DNA of 64,000 bases from CAVXFL01 sp963761015 (GTDB lineage: Bacteria > Pseudomonadota > Alphaproteobacteria > Acetobacterales > Acetobacteraceae), in the NCBI GenBank assembly GCA_963761015.1, contig CAVXFL010000020.1:744001-808000 (forward strand), given 5' to 3'. Below, in pieces: positions 26,757 to 35,817 of this stretch (its first letter is position 1; each line of letters begins with the position of its first letter). The notes beneath the pieces were generated by a model that was not told the origin of the DNA, did no database searches, and was given only the letters and a program-made list of their open reading frames with translations. Both the position numbers and the translations under genes were made by a program.

Positions 26757-27167
26757 ATGCCGTTTATTCAGCTTGTCCTCAACGTGCTGTGGATCGTGTT
26801 CGGCGGGTTGATCATGGCCGCGCTCTGGGTGCTTGCCGGGGTGATCATGATTATCACCATCGTCGGCATTCCCTGGGCGCGGGCGGCGTTCACCATCGCG
26901 CGCTATACGTTGCTGCCGTTCGGCTACGAGGCGGTGCCGCGCGACCTCGTGACGGGTCAGGAGGACATCGGCACCGGTCCGCTCGGAGCGGTCGGCAACA
27001 TCATCTGGCTGGTGCTGGCCGGGTGGTGGCTGGCGCTCGGCCATTTGACCGCGGCAATCGCCTGGGCCGTTACCATCATCGGCCTCCCGTTCGCCTGGGC
27101 GCACCTGAAGCTGGCCATGCTGGCGCTGTGGCCGATCGGGCAGCGGATCGTGCCGACCCGCCCGTGA
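26757..27167 (+). CDS. yccF: YccF-domain inner-membrane protein
   Basis: The 136-residue protein has two tandem YccF (DUF307) repeats. The first is LNVLWIVFGGLIMAALWVLAG followed by IMIITIVGIPWARAAFTIAR. The second is GNIIWLVLAGWWLALGHLTA followed by VTIIGLPFAWAHLKLAMLAL. Each repeat has the conserved I-x-G-x-P-x-A motif. Four membrane helices are expected. The role in the family is unknown. Confidence 0.9.
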   Translation: MPFIQLVLNVLWIVFGGLIMAALWVLAGVIMIITIVGIPWARAAFTIARYTLLPFGYEAVPRDLVTGQEDIGTGPLGAVGNIIWLVLAGWWLALGHLTAAIAWAVTIIGLPFAWAHLKLAMLALWPIGQRIVPTRP

Positions 27168-27298
27168 TCCGGATTTCCTCGATAGCCGCGAATTCCTCGT
27201 CGAGCGGCTGCAACGTGGCAAGCAGGGCCAGCAACGACTTCGGCGTGCCTGGCTCGATGACAAGCCGAGCCCCGCTCTCCCGGGGAATGTTCAAGCGA

Positions 27299-28228
27299 TC
27301 ACGCCGGCTGCTTCGCCTTGTGCGCGGCGAGCGCCATCAGGCGGCGGTCGCGCCAGGCCGAGCGGGCGGGGATCTGATCGAGCGCCAACGCTTTGCGCCG
27401 CTCGGCGTGCAGCTTGGCGACCAGGTCCGGCGTGAGCTTCAGCGCCGCCAGCTCCGCCTCGACCTTCTCGTACAGCCCGCCGAACCGGGCGCAGTAATCG
27501 GCCAGCCCCGCGGGGGCGTTCAGGTCGATGGTCTCGAACGGGCCCATGAACGCCCAGCGCAGGCCGAGCCCGTGCTTCACGCAGGCATCCACGTCCTCCG
27601 CCGACATCACCCCGTCGCGCACCAGCCGGAACGCCTCGGATACCAGCGCGATCTGCAGCCGGTTCACCACGAAGCCGGGCACCTCCTTGTGCATGGTCGC
27701 GGGCACCTGGCCGGCGCGGCGCATCAGCTCGGCGGTGCGCGCCACCACGGCGGCGTCGGTCCAGGGTGCGGGGCACAGCTCCACCACCGGCACCAGGTAG
27801 GGCGGATTGATCGGGTGCGCCACCAGGCAGCGCGCGCGGCCGGGCAGGTCTTCGGTGAAGGCGCTGGCGGGAATGCCGGAGGTGGAGCTGGCGAGCACCG
27901 TCTCGGGCGCGGCGAGGCGGTCCATCTCCGCGAACAGCGCCTGCTTTTCCGGCAGCCGCTCCGGCCCGTTTTCCTGCACGTGCGCCGCGCCGTTCAGCGC
28001 GTCCGCGAGCGTGGGCGCGGCGGCGACGCGCGCCAGCACCGCCTCCGGCGCGTCGGCGATCAGGCCGAGTTCGCGCAGTTCCGGCAGGCGTTCGGCGACG
28101 AACGTGCGCGCGGCGTCGCAGGCGCCCGCGACCGGGTCCCACAGCGCCACGTCGAAGCCCGAGCGGGCGAACACGATCGCCCAGGCCCGCCCGATCAGCC
28201 CCGCGCCAACGATCGCGATTTTGGCCAT
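27299..28228 (-). CDS. 3-hydroxyacyl-CoA dehydrogenase-like / L-gulonate 3-dehydrogenase-type oxidoreductase
   Basis: The 309-residue protein has an N-terminal NAD-binding fold (IAIVGAGLIGRAWAIVFARSG), the catalytic His in CLVAHPINPPYLVPVVEL, and VPGFVVNRLQIALVSEAFRL at the helical C-terminal domain. The size and the P-I-N-P-P motif fit the lambda-crystallin / gulonate or carnitine dehydrogenase branch more than the fatty-acid beta-oxidation enzymes. The substrate is unresolved. ATG 28228 is preceded by GAGGAG. It is divergent from the 2-hydroxyacid dehydrogenase, with 119 bases between. Confidence 0.85.
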   Translation of the reverse strand: MAKIAIVGAGLIGRAWAIVFARSGFDVALWDPVAGACDAARTFVAERLPELRELGLIADAPEAVLARVAAAPTLADALNGAAHVQENGPERLPEKQALFAEMDRLAAPETVLASSTSGIPASAFTEDLPGRARCLVAHPINPPYLVPVVELCPAPWTDAAVVARTAELMRRAGQVPATMHKEVPGFVVNRLQIALVSEAFRLVRDGVMSAEDVDACVKHGLGLRWAFMGPFETIDLNAPAGLADYCARFGGLYEKVEAELAALKLTPDLVAKLHAERRKALALDQIPARSAWRDRRLMALAAHKAKQPA

Positions 28229-28347
28229 CTTTCGCTCCTCCCTCGGTGTCGCCTGGCCGCGATCACACCACCCGCCCGGCGCGGCGGCAACCTTGCGCGG
28301 CGTCGCCCCGGGTTCCACGCTGCGCGCCGGCAGCGGGGGAGGCGGCG

Positions 28348-29337
28348 ATGGTGCGCGTGGCGGTGATGGACGACTGGCAGGATGTGGCGCGGGAAAGCGC
28401 GGACTGGTCGGCGCTGCAGGCGCGCGCGGAGGTCGTGTTCTTCCACCGCGCCTTCACCGACGCGGACGAGGCCGCCAATACGCTGGCCGACTTCGACATC
28501 CTGATGCCGATGCGCGAGCGCACGCCGTTTCCCGCCACCTTGATCCGCCGCCTGCCGCGCCTGCGCCTGATCGCGCTGCCGGGGCGCAAGGCGGGCACGC
28601 TCGACCTCGACGCCTGCACGGCGCAGGGCGTGCTGGTCTGCAACACCGAGGGCGATCTCGGCAGCCGCACCACGGCGGAACTGGCGCTCGGCCTGCTGAT
28701 CGCCGCCAATCGGCGCATCCCGGCGGGCGACGCGGCGATCCGCGCCGGGCGCTTCCAGGAGGGCGTCGGCCTCGGCGTGGCGCTGCACGGCCGCGCGCTC
28801 GGCCTGCTCGGGCTCGGGCGCATCGGCGGCATGGTGGCGGAATACGCCCGCGCAATGGGCATGCGAATCCTCGCCTGGAGCCCCAACCTGACGGCCGAGC
28901 GCGCGGCGCGGCACGGCGCGGAATGCGTCGACAAGCCGCGGTTGTTCGCCGAGGCCGACGCGGTCTCGATCCACATGCCGCTATCGGAACGCAGCCGCGC
29001 GATCGTGGGCGCCGCCGAGATCGCGCTGATGAAGCCGGGCGCGATCCTGGTGAACACCTCGCGCGGCCCGCTCGTGGACGAGGCGGCGCTGCTCGACGCG
29101 GTGCAGGCGGGCCGCATCGTCGCCGCGCTCGACGTCTACGACCGCGAGCCGCTGCCCGCCGAACACGACCTGCGCCGCGCCCCCAACACCGTGCTCACCC
29201 CGCATATCGGCTACTGCACGATGGAGGTGTTCGAGGGGTTCTACACCAAGGGCATCGCGAACGTGCTGGCGTTTCTCGACGGCAATCCGAAGCGCATGGT
29301 CAACCCGGAGGCGCTTCGGTCTTCGGCGCAAGGGTGA
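28348..29337 (+). CDS. D-isomer-specific 2-hydroxyacid dehydrogenase
   Basis: The 329-residue protein has the family plan. The substrate domain ends in IALPGRKAGTLDLDAC. The Rossmann fold has ALGLLGLGRIGGMVAEYARAMG. ILVNTSRGPLVDEAALLDAV holds the catalytic Arg, followed by ALDVYDREPLP (Glu) and LTPHIGYCTMEVFEG (His). It interconverts 2-oxoacids and D-2-hydroxyacids with NAD(P)H. The substrate is unknown. GGGGGAGG precedes the ATG. The glycosyltransferase gene follows after 12 bases. Confidence 0.9.
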   Translation: MVRVAVMDDWQDVARESADWSALQARAEVVFFHRAFTDADEAANTLADFDILMPMRERTPFPATLIRRLPRLRLIALPGRKAGTLDLDACTAQGVLVCNTEGDLGSRTTAELALGLLIAANRRIPAGDAAIRAGRFQEGVGLGVALHGRALGLLGLGRIGGMVAEYARAMGMRILAWSPNLTAERAARHGAECVDKPRLFAEADAVSIHMPLSERSRAIVGAAEIALMKPGAILVNTSRGPLVDEAALLDAVQAGRIVAALDVYDREPLPAEHDLRRAPNTVLTPHIGYCTMEVFEGFYTKGIANVLAFLDGNPKRMVNPEALRSSAQG

Positions 29338-29349
29338 GGGGCGGGGCGG

Positions 29350-30576
29350 GTGACGGAATTGAGAAAGGTCGTTCTCTGCACGAAGGAATACCCGCCGCAC
29401 GTCTACGGCGGGGCCGGCGTGCACGTGGAGTATCTGGCGCGCGCGCTCGCCAAGCACGTGCAGGTGGAGGTGCGCTGCTTCGGCGAGCAGCTCGATCCGG
29501 CGGCGAACCCGGCCGTGCGCGGCTATCCGCAATGGGAGGAGACGGCGCGCGGCACCGACCCGCGCTTCACGGGCGCCGTCGACGCCTTGGCCCGCTCGCT
29601 CGCCATGGCCAAGGACCGGCTGGATGCGCAGATCGTGCATTGCCACACCTGGTACACCGACATGGCCGGTGTGCTCGCGAGCCAGCTCTGGGGCATCCCC
29701 TACGTGCTGACCATCCACTCGCTGGAACCGTTGCGGCCGTGGAAGGTCGAGCAGCTCGGCAACGCCTACCATCTCAGCGCCTGGATGGAGCGCACCGCGA
29801 TCGAGCAGGCCAGCGCCGTGGTCGCCGTCTCGCACGGCACGCGCGACGACGTGCTGCGCCATTTCAACGTGCGGCCGGAGCGGGTGCACGTGATCCACAA
29901 CGGCATCGATGTCGAGGAGTACCGGCGCACGGCCGCGCACGACGCGCTGGTGCGCTACGGCATCGACCCCGACCGTCCGTTTGTTTTGTTCGTCGGGCGG
30001 ATCACGCACCAGAAGGGCATCATGCACCTGGTCCATGCCATTCCGTGGCTGGACCCGGCGCTTCAGGTCGTGCTCTGCGCCGGGGCGCCCGACACGCCGG
30101 AGCTCGGGCGGGAAATGGCCGAGGGTGTCGCCCGGATCGCGGCCACCCGGCCGGGCGTGATCTGGATCCGCGAGATGGTGCCCCGGCCCGACGTGATCCA
30201 GCTCTACAGCCACGCCGCCGTGTTCTGCTGCCCCTCGGTCTACGAGCCGTTCGGCATCATCAACTTGGAAGCCATGGCCTGCGAAACCGCGGTGGTGGCC
30301 TCGGCGGTGGGCGGCATCCCCGAGGTGGTGGTGGATGGCGAGACCGGGCTGCTGGTGGATCCCGGCTTCCTGCCCGGCACGTCCGACCCGGCCGACCCCG
30401 CCGCCTTCGCCGAGGAGCTGGCCGATGCCGTGAACCGCCTGGCGGCCGACCCGGCGCTGCGCGAGCGCTTCGGCAAGGCCGGCCGCCGCCGCGTGGAGAG
30501 CCGCTTCAGCTGGGACGCGATCGCGCGGACCACGATGGGGCTCTACCGATCGCTCTTGGCGAGCCGAGAGGCGTAA
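29350..30576 (+). CDS. Glycogen synthase-like family 4 glycosyltransferase (corynebacterial GlgA/GlgM type)
   Basis: The 408-residue protein begins at GTG 29350. It has the GT-B start VVLCTKEYPPHVYGGAGVHVEYLA, IVHCHTWYTDMAG and TIHSLEPLRPWK, which match the single-domain GlgA branch. VIHNGIDVEEY and VLFVGRITHQKGIMHLV come next. The C-terminal donor-site motif is VYEPFGIINLEAMACETAVVASAVGGI. The family makes alpha-1,4-glucan, or maltose 1-phosphate, from an NDP-glucose. No glgC, glgB or glgE is in the window, so its polymer is uncertain. It is likely co-transcribed with the dehydrogenase just upstream. Confidence 0.87.
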   Translation: MTELRKVVLCTKEYPPHVYGGAGVHVEYLARALAKHVQVEVRCFGEQLDPAANPAVRGYPQWEETARGTDPRFTGAVDALARSLAMAKDRLDAQIVHCHTWYTDMAGVLASQLWGIPYVLTIHSLEPLRPWKVEQLGNAYHLSAWMERTAIEQASAVVAVSHGTRDDVLRHFNVRPERVHVIHNGIDVEEYRRTAAHDALVRYGIDPDRPFVLFVGRITHQKGIMHLVHAIPWLDPALQVVLCAGAPDTPELGREMAEGVARIAATRPGVIWIREMVPRPDVIQLYSHAAVFCCPSVYEPFGIINLEAMACETAVVASAVGGIPEVVVDGETGLLVDPGFLPGTSDPADPAAFAEELADAVNRLAADPALRERFGKAGRRRVESRFSWDAIARTTMGLYRSLLASREA

Positions 30577-30635
30577 TGGCTGGGACCGTCACGCGGCGTG
30601 GCTGACGGCATGCGCCGCCGCTCGCGCGAGGGCAC

Positions 30636-31676
30636 ATGATCCGGCCGTGGGTTTTCGAATTCCTGCAGGCGCCCGGCACTCCCGGCGAGGATGTCGCACC
30701 CGACGCCGCCTCGGCGTTGTTCGAGGCTGGCATGGCGCTGTGGCAGCGCATCGACCACCTCGGCTTCGAGGGCATTTTCTTCAGCGAGCACCATTTCGGC
30801 CTTTCGTACAGCCCGGCGCCCAACCTGCTGATCGCCGCCATCGCGCACCGCACCAGGCACTTGCGGCTGGGCACGATGGGCATGGTGCTGCCGTTCTATC
30901 AGCCGTGGCGCGTTCTCGAAGAGATCGCGATGCTCGACCACCTGACCGGCGGGCGGCTGGAAATCGGTTGCGCCAGCGGCGTCCCGCAGGAGCTGATCAG
31001 GATCGGCCTTGGCGTCGAGGAAGCCCGGGAGCGGTTCGACGAAGCGCTGGCGATCCTGGATGCCGGGCTCGCCGCGCCGGTTATTTCGCATCGCGGGCGG
31101 TACTGGAACTTCGCCGATCTGCGGATCGTGCCGCGGCCGCGACAGCAGCCTTGGCCGCCGAAATGGACGACGGTGGTGAGCACCGGCTCGGCGCGCAAAT
31201 CGGCCGCGCGGGGCTCGAAGATCTGCACCGCGTTCGAATCGATCGCGCGGATCAGCGAGATCTTCGACGCCTACCGCGGCGAGGCGGATCGGCTGGGCGC
31301 GGCTGCCGGCCCCGAGCAACTGGCGATCCGGCGCAACGTCTCGATTGCACGCAGTGAGGAGGCGGCTCGCGAAGCGGCACGGATGGCGATGGCGATGACC
31401 CGCAAGGTGCTCGCCGGAGACCCTCGGGTCGGCGCGCCCGCGCCGTCGCTGCTGGATGCGCCGAACACCGGCGCAGGTTTCTCGGTGCACGAGGACGAGT
31501 TCATTGCCGGCACGCCCGGGCAAGTCGCCGAACAGATCATCGCGCAGTGCCGCGCCTGCGGGGCCGGCCATCTGCTCGCTATCCTGGGGCGTGCGGTCGA
31601 TCAGCGGCGGGTCGACGCGGTCACGCTGTTCGGCGAGGAGGTAATCCCGGTGTTGCGGCGCGCGGAGATCCGCTGA
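30636..31676 (+). CDS. LLM-class (luciferase-like) flavin-dependent oxidoreductase
   Basis: The 346-residue protein has the bacterial luciferase-like TIM barrel: FEGIFFSEHHFGLSYSPAPN, then TRHLRLGTMGMVLPFYQPW, and EIAMLDHLTGGRLEIGCASG. It ends in GTPGQVAEQIIAQCRACGAGH. Members use reduced FMN, or sometimes F420, to oxygenate aliphatic substrates. The substrate cannot be read here. It is the last chromosome-like gene before the low-GC island. Confidence 0.88.
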   Translation: MIRPWVFEFLQAPGTPGEDVAPDAASALFEAGMALWQRIDHLGFEGIFFSEHHFGLSYSPAPNLLIAAIAHRTRHLRLGTMGMVLPFYQPWRVLEEIAMLDHLTGGRLEIGCASGVPQELIRIGLGVEEARERFDEALAILDAGLAAPVISHRGRYWNFADLRIVPRPRQQPWPPKWTTVVSTGSARKSAARGSKICTAFESIARISEIFDAYRGEADRLGAAAGPEQLAIRRNVSIARSEEAAREAARMAMAMTRKVLAGDPRVGAPAPSLLDAPNTGAGFSVHEDEFIAGTPGQVAEQIIAQCRACGAGHLLAILGRAVDQRRVDAVTLFGEEVIPVLRRAEIR

Positions 31677-31718
31677 TCGCGGTCGCAACGGGTGCGTGGA
31701 CGACCGCACCGTAGCGGC

Positions 31719-31805
31719 GTAGCCCGGATGAAGCGCAGCGCAATCCGGGTTTTGGTGCACCCGCAACGACGGTCCCCGGTTTCGCTACGCTCCATGCGGG
31801 CTACA
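31719..31805. repeat. Palindromic interspersed repeat (GTAGCCCGGATG type)
   Basis: GTAGCCCGGATG at the left pairs with CATGCGGGCTAC at the right (11 of 12), and AGCGCAGCG pairs with CGCTACGCT inside. A related GCGCAAAAGCGCAGCGCATTGCGCC follows directly. This sequence type recurs widely in Proteobacterial chromosomes as an intergenic repeat. The 472-base gap 31677-32149 holds it, then the left flank of the low-GC island, and no other gene that I can support. Confidence 0.7.
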
Positions 31806-32032
31806 TGAGCAAGCGTAGGGCGCAAAAGCGCAGCGCATTGCGCCACTTTCACGGCACCCAAAACCCGGTCGACGCGGCCTCGAGATTGCGCGATCCGGCC
31901 CGCCAACTCCTGCATTCTCCGATCGCGCCAAGCTCGTAGAACTGTGCGCATGGCTTCCCGCCTTCGCGGGGGTGACGGCGGAGTAGGCCGTCGCGTGGGT
32001 CAATTTATTTGGTGCGCTCGTAACGACCATCC

Positions 32033-32043
32033 CTACACGAGCT
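32033..32043 (+). repeat. 11-bp direct repeat, left copy, at edge of low-GC island
   Basis: CTACACGAGCT here is repeated at 34328-34338, 2295 bp away. After the match both copies also run, with a small length difference, into TACCT. The pair brackets the KAP NTPase gene, so it may be a target duplication or recombination site. Confidence 0.5.
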
Positions 32044-32149
32044 GCATACCTCGACCCGTCCAAGTAAACGCCCGCGCGAAGTGCGCGTTGACCGAATCGC
32101 TAATCAAGTCTATCTGCGCCAAATGTGTCGTAACGAACAGGTTCAATAA

Positions 32150-34310
32150 ATGAAAGAATACTTCAACGATAGCCCTATAGAGGCTCCCGAGGATGACCGG
32201 TATGGGGTCACTCCATTCGCTCATTCGATTGCAAGAAGTATGCGTAGCATTGCGCACCCGGTTGGAACAACGATTGCGCTGCACGGTCCTTGGGGATCAG
32301 GAAAAAGCAGCGTTGTGAATTTGATTTCGATCCGCACTACAAAATAACGATGACAATGATCAGACGCTCAAGGTCACGGATTTCAAGTGTTGGTGGTACC
32401 GTGGCGAGGAGGCACTTGCGTTAGCTTTTCTCCAAGAGCTAAATTCCGTCCTAAGCCGTGGCGTTGGGGAGAAACTCAAAGATCTTGTTCCCAAGATATC
32501 CCGCCGCATGCTCCAGGCCGGACCTGTGATCGGAACAGCAGTTTCGCTCGCAAGCGGGCAACCATGGTGGCAGTCGGCGATTTCGAACACGTCGAAGTTT
32601 GCGAGCACATTTTTCCCGGAAGGCGAGACAGTCGAGTCTAATTTCCGAAGGTTATCAAAGATACTCGAAAGTCAAAAATGCCGCTTTCTCATGATAATCG
32701 ACGATATTGATCGCTTGAGTCCCGACGAGGCGTTAGCCATATTTCGATTGGTCAAGTCCGTCGGACGTTTGCCGAATGTGATGTACCTATTGGTGTTCGA
32801 CCGTCAGCTGGCTGAAAAGGCAGTGATGGAACGATACCCATCAGAAGGCCCCCACTTTCTCGAAAAGATCATCCAGGCGGGCTTTGAGCTGCCGCCGCCA
32901 ACCCAGACTGACTTGAACGAAGCCGTGTTGCACGCCATCGACGAGATATGCGGCTCGCCTGGCGAAAGCCAGATAGTTCGGACAATGAACATCTTCTACG
33001 ATGTTGTGGCGCCTTATATCACTACACCGCGTCATGTAACGCGTCTACAAAACGCCGTAAGTGTGACGTGGCCGGCAATAGCGAAAGAGGTGAATTTAGC
33101 TGACTTCATAGCCTTGGAAGCGATCCGGCTTTATGAGCCTGGTCTTTTCAGCGCGATCCGGCTTCGTAGGGCCGAGCTCTGCGGTGTTCGCCAGGGCAAT
33201 CTCGGGCGATCGTTTGACGAACGCTTCGAGGTCTTTTTGAAGGATCTGCCAGAATCTCGTCACGAGTTGGCAAAAATCTCGTTGCAAAGGCTGTTCCCAA
33301 AGCTGGAACGGGTGGGGTACGACGGAGAGTGGATTCCCGAGTGGAGCTCGGAACGTCGAGTTTGCGTTGACACCCATTGTGACACTTATTTTCGTCTCTC
33401 TCTGGCCGACGGATCTTTGCCATTTGAGCAAATACAAGAGCTAATCAGTCATGCTGAGGATTTGGAGTTCGTCCAGAATGCGTTGCGGAACGCCGCTGCG
33501 ACCGAGCGCAAGCGCGGCAAATCGATGGTACCGGTGTACCTTGACTCGCTGAGAACCGAAGCTGGACGTGTCGAGAAGTCCAAGGTGGAACCGCTGCTAA
33601 CGGCGCTTTTCGAGATTCACGACGAAATTGATCTTGAAAAGGATGCCGACAGCGGATTTATGGGCATGGCCAATACAAGTCTGCGGTTTCATTGGTTAAT
33701 TCGTCGGTTAACTAAAAATCGGTTCTCAATTGATGAACGGACAGCATTGTATGATGCTGCTACACAAAGGGCATCATTGGGATGGCTTGTCGATTTTGTG
33801 TCCTCTGCAAGGCATAATTACCAGGAAAGAGAAAATCGCTTGCTGGCCGAGGAAGATTGCTTAGTGAGCAGGGATTTCCTCGAATTATTTACGAATCGCG
33901 CCCTTAAGGCTATTCGCTCTGCTGCCGAGGATCGGTCGCTTCTTTCCCATAAGGACCTCATCTCGATCCTTTACCGTTGGCGTGAGTTTTTGGACGATAA
34001 CCCTGAGGAGGTTCGCTCGTGGACCGACTCACTGCTGAATGAGGATAACGCGCTTGTCATTCTGGCACGGGCGCTGACAACTCGATCATGGTCAATGAGC
34101 ATGGGAGATCGAATAGCTACGGCCGGGACTTCCGTACAGATCAGCGATGATACGGACATATTCGACCTGAAACGCCTCCGCGCATCATTAGAGCGAATCA
34201 GAAATGATAGCATGCTTGATCCCGAGTCCCTGGACGTCGTACGGACCTTTCTGGAAGCATGGGATCGAACTCCGCGGTCGATGAGCTCTGCACCCCAGGT
34301 GGGCGCCTGA
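32150..34310 (+). pseudogene. KAP-family P-loop NTPase, single-base frameshift
   Basis: The N-terminus (YGVTPFAHSIARSM) leads to Walker A GPWGSGKSS (residues 46-54). It is followed after a frame change by VTDFKCWWYRGEEALALAFL, the KAP motif that comes after the P-loop. Walker B is FLMIIDDIDRL (about residues 179-189), then VMYLLVFDRQLAEKAV. The frame changes at the A4 run 32341-32344. Removing one A restores a continuous 719-residue protein with exact phase. The rest is open, ending at 34310, with a long helical C-terminal half. The gene is A+T-richer than its neighbours and has different codon choice, signs of transfer. KAP NTPases include phage-exclusion proteins such as PifA and the QatA defence protein. 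No partner gene such as QatB-D is present. No strong Shine-Dalgarno is seen before ATG 32150. Confidence 0.85.
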
Positions 34311-34327
34311 CCGATCGCGAACTTTGG

Positions 34328-34338
34328 CTACACGAGCT
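34328..34338 (+). repeat. 11-bp direct repeat, right copy, at edge of low-GC island
   Basis: CTACACGAGCT lies 17 bases after the KAP stop codon and is identical to 32033-32043. Sequence to the right returns to the GC-rich pattern of the chromosome. Confidence 0.5.
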
Positions 34339-34371
34339 TTCGCTACCTTGCGCTGTTCCACCCAACCTTGC

Positions 34372-34947
34372 TCAGGCGTTCGCCCCCGTCGCCACTCGCG
34401 CGCGGTGACGGCGGCGGCCGATGATGCGCATCGTGGCGTACTGGATCAGGAACAGCCCAAGTTTGCTCGCGATCCCCCAGGCGGTCATGACCGACGCCCA
34501 AAGCGCCACGCTCACGCTCACCGCCACCACCACGTTCAGCGCGGCGGAGACGAACATCAGCCCCGCCCAGACGAACCCGAATATGGCAGCAATGTCCGGC
34601 ACCAACTGCAACGCAACAGGCGGCAGGTAGCGGTTCATCCAGCCGCGCTTCAGCATCACCAGCCCGACCACGACGTAGATCAGGCTCGGCTTCAACATGA
34701 CGAACCGCGGATCGCTGGTGAGCAATGTCGCGCTGCCCGAGGCCACGATCACGACCAGGCTCAGCCATTGCAGCGCGCCGATCGGCCGCCGGCGCGCCAG
34801 TTCCCAGCCGATCTGCGCGGCCCCGAGCGCGATGCCGAAGCCGACCGCGAGGGGGATGCTCCCGGTCAGCAGATAGAGCGCCAGAAACAACAGGGTGGAC
34901 GCCATGTCGAGCAGCAGCAGCCGTCCCGCCTGGAGCAGATTTCTCAT
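34372..34947 (-). CDS. YciB/IspZ-type inner-membrane septation protein
   Basis: The 191-residue protein has five or six membrane helices. Examples are TLLFLALYLLTGSIPLAVGFG, LQWLSLVVIVASGSATLLTSD and LMFVSAALNVVVAVSVSVALW. DPRFVMLKPSLIYVVVGLVML contains the family motif F-x-x-x-K-P. The C-terminus is basic (RRRHRARVATG). YciB proteins affect envelope integrity and septation. I start at 34947 (MRNLLQAG); an upstream Met at 34995 adds an unlikely Arg/His stretch. It ends 34 bases from the right direct repeat of the island. Confidence 0.78.
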   Translation of the reverse strand: MRNLLQAGRLLLLDMASTLLFLALYLLTGSIPLAVGFGIALGAAQIGWELARRRPIGALQWLSLVVIVASGSATLLTSDPRFVMLKPSLIYVVVGLVMLKRGWMNRYLPPVALQLVPDIAAIFGFVWAGLMFVSAALNVVVAVSVSVALWASVMTAWGIASKLGLFLIQYATMRIIGRRRHRARVATGANA

Positions 34948-35177
34948 GCGAAATGCCCCGTGCATTGCCCGATGGCGGCACGATAGATTGGCCACCGCCC
35001 GCGGCCCAGGGCTCGCCCCGTCCAGCGCTTCACGGCGCGGCGAACGGCCTGACCCTACCCACCGCTCGGTCGTCGGCCGACGAGCGGTCCGCGCGGCATG
35101 ACATTTGCCCGGCCAGGCATTGATCGTGTCATCAAACCGTGCCTAATCTGACGCGCTTCCAACGCGGGTAAATCCTC

Positions 35178-35375
35178 GTGCGGACAACCATCGCGCTCGA
35201 CGACGAGCTTCTCGCGAAGGCGCAAGCCTACACGGGCCTGCGGCAAAAATCGGCCCTGCTACGCGAGGCTCTCAAGGCGCTGATCGAACGTGAAAGCGCG
35301 CGGCGCCTTGCCCGTCTTGGCGGCAGCGAGCCCGCGCTCGCGCCGGTGCGCCGGCGGAGACCGCCGGCCAAGTGA
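35178..35375 (+). CDS. vapB: VapB-type antitoxin
   Basis: The 65-residue protein starts at GTG 35178. The ribbon-helix-helix start RTTIALDDELLAKAQAYTG is typical of type II VapB antitoxins of the arc/VapB type (TTLxLDDELL). The basic C-terminus (RRRRPPAK) is expected to bind the toxin. The stop overlaps the toxin start (GTGA), giving translational coupling. VapB binds its own promoter and restrains VapC. Confidence 0.88.
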   Translation: MRTTIALDDELLAKAQAYTGLRQKSALLREALKALIERESARRLARLGGSEPALAPVRRRRPPAK

Positions 35376-35743
35376 TCCTCGTCGATACGTCGGTGTGGAT
35401 CGATCACTTGCGGCTCGGAGATGCGGCACTGGCCGAACTGCTGGCAAAAGGGCTCACCCTAACGCATCCCTTCGTGATCGGCGAACTGGCGCTCGGCAGC
35501 TTGCGCCAGCGCAAAGTCGTGTTGAACGCGTTGCTCGGTTTGCCCGGGGCGAGCGTCGCCGACAACGATGAAGTGCTGGCGTTTATCGACCGGGAGAAAT
35601 TGTTTGCGTTCGGAATCGGCTATGTCGATGCCCATCTCCTGGCGGCAACACGTTTGACCCCCAACGCCTCGCTCTGGACGCGCGACAAGCGCTTGGCCAC
35701 GGCGGCAGCCCGACTCTCACTCGCCACTCACGCCCAGCGCTGA
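35372..35743 (+). CDS. vapC: VapC-type PIN-domain toxin (ribonuclease)
   Basis: This 123-residue PIN-domain protein starts at GTG 35372. Its acidic catalytic residues are in MILVDTSVWIDHLR (first Asp), FVIGELALGSL (Glu), FGIGYVDAHLLAATRL (Asp) and LWTRDKRLAT (Asp). The family cuts tRNA or rRNA when freed from its antitoxin. It sits in the accessory stretch shortly after the KAP island. Confidence 0.92.
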   Translation: MILVDTSVWIDHLRLGDAALAELLAKGLTLTHPFVIGELALGSLRQRKVVLNALLGLPGASVADNDEVLAFIDREKLFAFGIGYVDAHLLAATRLTPNASLWTRDKRLATAAARLSLATHAQR

Positions 35744-35817
35744 AATCGCGTCGTCTCGCTCCGGTAGTCCTACTAACCGTTGACGCGGTAGTATAACTAA
35801 CGCTACAAGCCTCGACC

